This document shows, in pieces, positions 29,215 to 31,879 of a stretch of DNA of 31,879 nt. The notes under the pieces were generated by a model. That model saw only the letters and a program-made list of their open reading frames with translations. It had not been told where the DNA came from and made no database searches. Source of the stretch: Clostridia bacterium (lineage in GTDB: Bacteria; Bacillota; Clostridia; Oscillospirales; CAG-272); the NCBI GenBank assembly GCA_017397205.1, contig JAFQJX010000041.1:1-31879 (forward strand). Direction: 5' to 3'. The position numbers were made by a program, and so were the translations under genes. Within the stretch, counting starts at the first letter, position 1. Each line of letters opens with the position of its first letter.

Positions 29215-31584
29215 ATGGAACAAACACCCAAGCAGAGGACAGAGAGCCGCGGGGCAGGGGTCAAGGGGGCGCTTGCCGCCCTTGCGGGGCGGCTGTCGGG
29301 CAGGGAAAGCGTGCCCTGGCTGCTCGCGGGCGCTTTTGGCGCCCTGTTTGCGGGGACACCGCTCTTGTGGGGGGCGTACCCCCTGGGGCTTGCCCTGCTT
29401 TGCGCCGCCGTGCAGGAAACGCCTGCCGTGTTCGTGGGGCTTTGCCTTGGCGCGGTTTTGCCGTGGGGCGGCGGCTTTGCCTACGTGGTGGTGTATATGG
29501 TGGCGCTTCTTGCACGCCTGCTTTTGTCTGTGCCGCCCGTCAGGGACAAGCTTCCCGTGCGGGGGGAGGGATACTTCGGAGAGCCCCTGCAGGCGCGCGT
29601 CGCCGTCTGCCTGCTCGTATCCCTCGCCGCCGCCGCGTATGAAATTGCCGTCAGCACCCTGACGCAGGAAACGCTTTTGTTCGGGATTGGAACGGTGGTG
29701 GGAAGCACGGTGTTGTGCCTTGTTTTCTGGGGTCTTTTCTCCCGTGGCATCACGGCGGACGATCTGCTCGGTCATGCAGGGGCAAGGCGCGAGGGAGTGC
29801 GGACGAAGGAGCGGCTTGCGCTGGAGGCAGGGGCGCTTGCCCTGCTTTTCTTTGGCGCGTATGGGCTCCGCGCGGCGGAGCTGTTCGGCATGAATCTGGG
29901 ATATCTGTTTTCCGCCGCCTGCTCCCTCTGGGTGGCGCGGCGCTTCGGTGCCCTGCGCGGCTGTGCCGCGGGGCTGGTAGTGGGGATGGCGGTGGACACG
30001 CTGTATTCCCCCGCCTTTGGCGTGCTGGGGCTTTTGTGCGGTGCACTCTGGCCGCTCGGCAGCTTTTATTCGCTTTGTATCGGTGCGGCATCGGGGATTG
30101 CGTGGTGCGCCTACGTCGGGGGGCTATCGGGCTTTCTTGGTGTGGCGCCTGAAATCACGGTTGCGGCGCTGCTGTCTGCACCCCTGATGCCGCGCCTGTA
30201 TTCCAGCGCGATTGCCGAGGAGGTGCGGCAGGACAGGCAGGCGGCAGAGGAGGCGGTGGAGGAATATACCGACACCTGCCGTGACAACACCGTGGAGCGC
30301 CTGGCAGGGGCACTTGACGGGCTGGGCGAGATGCTTGGCAGACAGGCGGATACCCCCGACGGGGAAAGCTGCTTCGCCCTGTGCGACGAAATCTGCACGC
30401 GCTATTGCGCCTCCTGCCCGGGCAGGGGCGGCTGCTGGGACAGCCGCGAGCGACCCGCCTCCGTTGCACTCGGTCTGATGGCGGCGCGGCTTGCCGCAGG
30501 ACAAACCTTTTCCGTCGGAGATATGCCCACTCCTCTCATCAGCTCCTGTGAGCGCCTGGAGGCGTTGCTCGGCGAGGTGCGGCTGGCGGGGGCACGGCTG
30601 TGGCGTGAAAAGGGGCATGGCGACGGCGGAGCCGCGAGGGGCTACCGACTGATGGCGGGCGCCATGCGCCGCGCATCAGAGCGACAGCGCGGAGAAACGG
30701 CGGCAAATCCGCAGGCCGCCAAGAAAATAAGGCACCTCCTTGCGGAAAAGGGACTGCGCCCCTCTGCCGTGCGCGTGCAGGGAAGACGGCGCACGCGCGT
30801 GGTGATTTCCTCGCCCGAGCTTGCCGGGAAAAAGGAGGCGCTTGACGCCCTCCACCCCGCGCTTGAGGGGGCGTGCGGCTGTCGCCTTTCCGCACCCGTA
30901 CACGAGGCGCAGGGAGGGATGACCGTTGCGCTGCTTGAGAGCGCTCCGCGCTATTTTCTGGACGTGGCGTTTGCGGCGGGGACGGCGGACGGGAGCGGCG
31001 TCAGCGGCGATACCCTGACGACCTTTTCTTCCCCCGACGGCTATTTTTACCTGCTCGTCAGCGACGGAATGGGGAGCGGCGCGCTTGCCGCGCGCACCTC
31101 GGGCACCTGTACCTTATATATGGAGCGCATGCTGGCGGCGGGCGCGGATACGGAGGCGAGCTTGCAGTTGCTCAACCATCTGCTGACGTCGCGGCGCGAG
31201 GAATGCTCGGCAACGCTGGACCTCTTGGAGTTTGACACCCTGCGCGGCGGTGCGGCGTTTCTCAAGAGCGGTGCGGCGGCATCCTATATCCGCCGCGAGG
31301 GGAACTTATTCCGCCTGCGCTCCCGTACGGTGCCTCTCGGAATTGTGGAGGAGGTGGATACGGAGCGGCTGGAGTTTGATACACAGGCGGGGGACGTTGT
31401 CGTCATGGTGACGGACGGCGTCAGCCAGACCTCCGAGGACGCGCCCTGGCTGATTGAGTTTTTGTCGGGGCCCCTGGGCGGAGATTTGCAGGGCGTTGCC
31501 AACGCCATTCTGACACGCGCAAAGGAGCAAAACGGCTCGCGCGACGATCTGACGGTGGTGGTTGCACGCGTACATTCTGCGTAG
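29215..31584 (+). CDS. spoIIE: Stage II sporulation protein E
   Basis: SpoIIE is the membrane-bound PP2C phosphatase that dephosphorylates SpoIIAA to activate sigma-F in the forespore and takes part in polar division. The 789-residue protein has an N-terminal region with about ten hydrophobic segments (residues about 35-325), a linker with a cysteine cluster (C386 to C407, ending in CW), and the C-terminal phosphatase: SDGMGSG (D617) and TDGVSQ (D734) metal-binding motifs and a final SRDDLTVVV. ATG 29215 follows AAGGAGGA. Upstream, TGC-TATGCT (29158-29166) is an extended -10 without a clear -35, as expected for an activator-dependent promoter (Spo0A in Bacillus), but I see no clear 0A-box. 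Confidence 0.95.
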   Translation: MEQTPKQRTESRGAGVKGALAALAGRLSGRESVPWLLAGAFGALFAGTPLLWGAYPLGLALLCAAVQETPAVFVGLCLGAVLPWGGGFAYVVVYMVALLARLLLSVPPVRDKLPVRGEGYFGEPLQARVAVCLLVSLAAAAYEIAVSTLTQETLLFGIGTVVGSTVLCLVFWGLFSRGITADDLLGHAGARREGVRTKERLALEAGALALLFFGAYGLRAAELFGMNLGYLFSAACSLWVARRFGALRGCAAGLVVGMAVDTLYSPAFGVLGLLCGALWPLGSFYSLCIGAASGIAWCAYVGGLSGFLGVAPEITVAALLSAPLMPRLYSSAIAEEVRQDRQAAEEAVEEYTDTCRDNTVERLAGALDGLGEMLGRQADTPDGESCFALCDEICTRYCASCPGRGGCWDSRERPASVALGLMAARLAAGQTFSVGDMPTPLISSCERLEALLGEVRLAGARLWREKGHGDGGAARGYRLMAGAMRRASERQRGETAANPQAAKKIRHLLAEKGLRPSAVRVQGRRRTRVVISSPELAGKKEALDALHPALEGACGCRLSAPVHEAQGGMTVALLESAPRYFLDVAFAAGTADGSGVSGDTLTTFSSPDGYFYLLVSDGMGSGALAARTSGTCTLYMERMLAAGADTEASLQLLNHLLTSRREECSATLDLLEFDTLRGGAAFLKSGAAASYIRREGNLFRLRSRTVPLGIVEEVDTERLEFDTQAGDVVVMVTDGVSQTSEDAPWLIEFLSGPLGGDLQGVANAILTRAKEQNGSRDDLTVVVARVHSA

Positions 31585-31640
31585 CGGAGCATATTCCAAG
31601 GTTACATATAGTAAAAGGGACAGAGAGCGGATCGGCTGAT

Positions 31641-31738
31641 GTTCTTAGCGGAGAATTTGATAATTTTACTCAGTGCGAGCATCGCATTTGACCGGTCAAA
31701 TACAAATTGGGCTAAGCCCAAACCCTTATTACAAGCAG
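31641..31738 (+). repeat. Structured 3' element, copy B (after spoIIE)
   Basis: Sense orientation, 56 bp after spoIIE. It shares with copy A (4498-4613, minus strand) the opening GTTCTTAGCGG, the block AGTGCGAGCATCGCATTTG plus CCGGTCAAATACAAA, and GCCCAAACCCTTAT plus ACAAGCAGAAA. It contains the perfect 16-bp palindrome ATTTGACCGGTCAAAT (31686-31701) and the hairpin TTGGGC-TAA-GCCCAA, which takes the place of GAGCTGC-AGA-GCAGCTC in copy A. The terminator follows directly. Confidence 0.7.
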
Positions 31739-31782
31739 AAAGAGAGAACAAATCGGTCGGTAGCCGAAATGTCCTCTCTTTT
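31739..31782 (+). terminator. Terminator of spoIIE
   Basis: AAAGAGAG (31739-31746) pairs with CTCTCTTT (31774-31781); inner ACA/TGT and TCGG/CCGA stems are separated by a tandem AA/AA internal loop. TTTT follows. The inner part closely matches the spoVA terminator at 18865-18908. From 31783 to 31879 the DNA is AT-rich, with no gene seen. Confidence 0.8.
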
Positions 31783-31879
31783 TGTTCGTGTATTATAGTT
31801 AAATGATAGGTATTCTCTTTTAACCCGATGCCAATTAACCTTTATTTTTCAACATAATTGCTTCTACGTGACGAACGGC

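Overview
The window comes from the replication-origin region of an endospore-forming Firmicute, most likely a GC-rich member of the Clostridia. The evidence is a dnaA-dnaN-remB-recF-gyrB-gyrA cluster, parB, spoVAC-spoVAD-spoVAE, spoIIE, an RNase J gene, addA and Shine-Dalgarno sites of the GGAGG type. Coding regions are GC-rich. Intergenic promoters are AT-rich and of the vegetative sigma-A type, several with an identical TACAAT -10 and a 17-bp spacer. No tRNA, rRNA, CRISPR array, insertion sequence or prophage was seen.

Layout. Positions 290-3639 (+): parB, a two-helix membrane protein, an Sfp-type phosphopantetheinyl transferase, a small Lys/Glu-rich protein and a small HTH regulator with its own paired operator. 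Positions 3730-8089 (-): a GNAT acetyltransferase behind an attenuator-like leader, RNase J, a tail-anchored small protein, an XRE regulator and a lipoprotein. Positions 8142-16826 (-): gyrA, gyrB, remB, recF, dnaN and dnaA, in transcription order dnaA to gyrA. Positions 17029-18858 (+): the spoVA genes for dipicolinate transport, divergent from dnaA. Positions 19184-20555: small membrane proteins and a possible 53-aa ORF. Positions 20618-20948: an array of short hairpins. Positions 21010-28961 (-): alaS, addA, truB and a lipoprotein. Positions 29215-31584 (+): spoIIE, followed by a structured 3' region.

The most notable signals are non-coding. (1) The dnaA-dnaN spacer has the layout of a Bacillus-type origin: DnaA-box, GC-rich spacer, repeated TAG trinucleotides (DnaA-trio) and an AT-rich tract. 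Its candidate boxes read TTATTGACA-like rather than TTATCCACA, and the DnaA domain IV recognition motif is itself degenerate (GCNHAN in place of GGRDHTT). This suggests a co-evolved origin code. (2) A structured element of about 110 nt occurs twice, each time in sense orientation in the 3' region of a gene (RNase J and spoIIE) and directly before a terminator. A hairpin inside it is kept although its sequence is different. (3) A minisatellite built from hairpins separated by GTGATAT or GTGAAGT linkers lies beside alaS, and a short relative lies after spoVAE. (4) GyrA lacks both residues that anchor quinolones.

Functionally the window combines replication initiation and gyrase, chromosome segregation, double-strand-break repair (RecF, AddA), RNA processing and modification (RNase J, AlaRS, TruB) and sporulation (SpoVA, SpoIIE).
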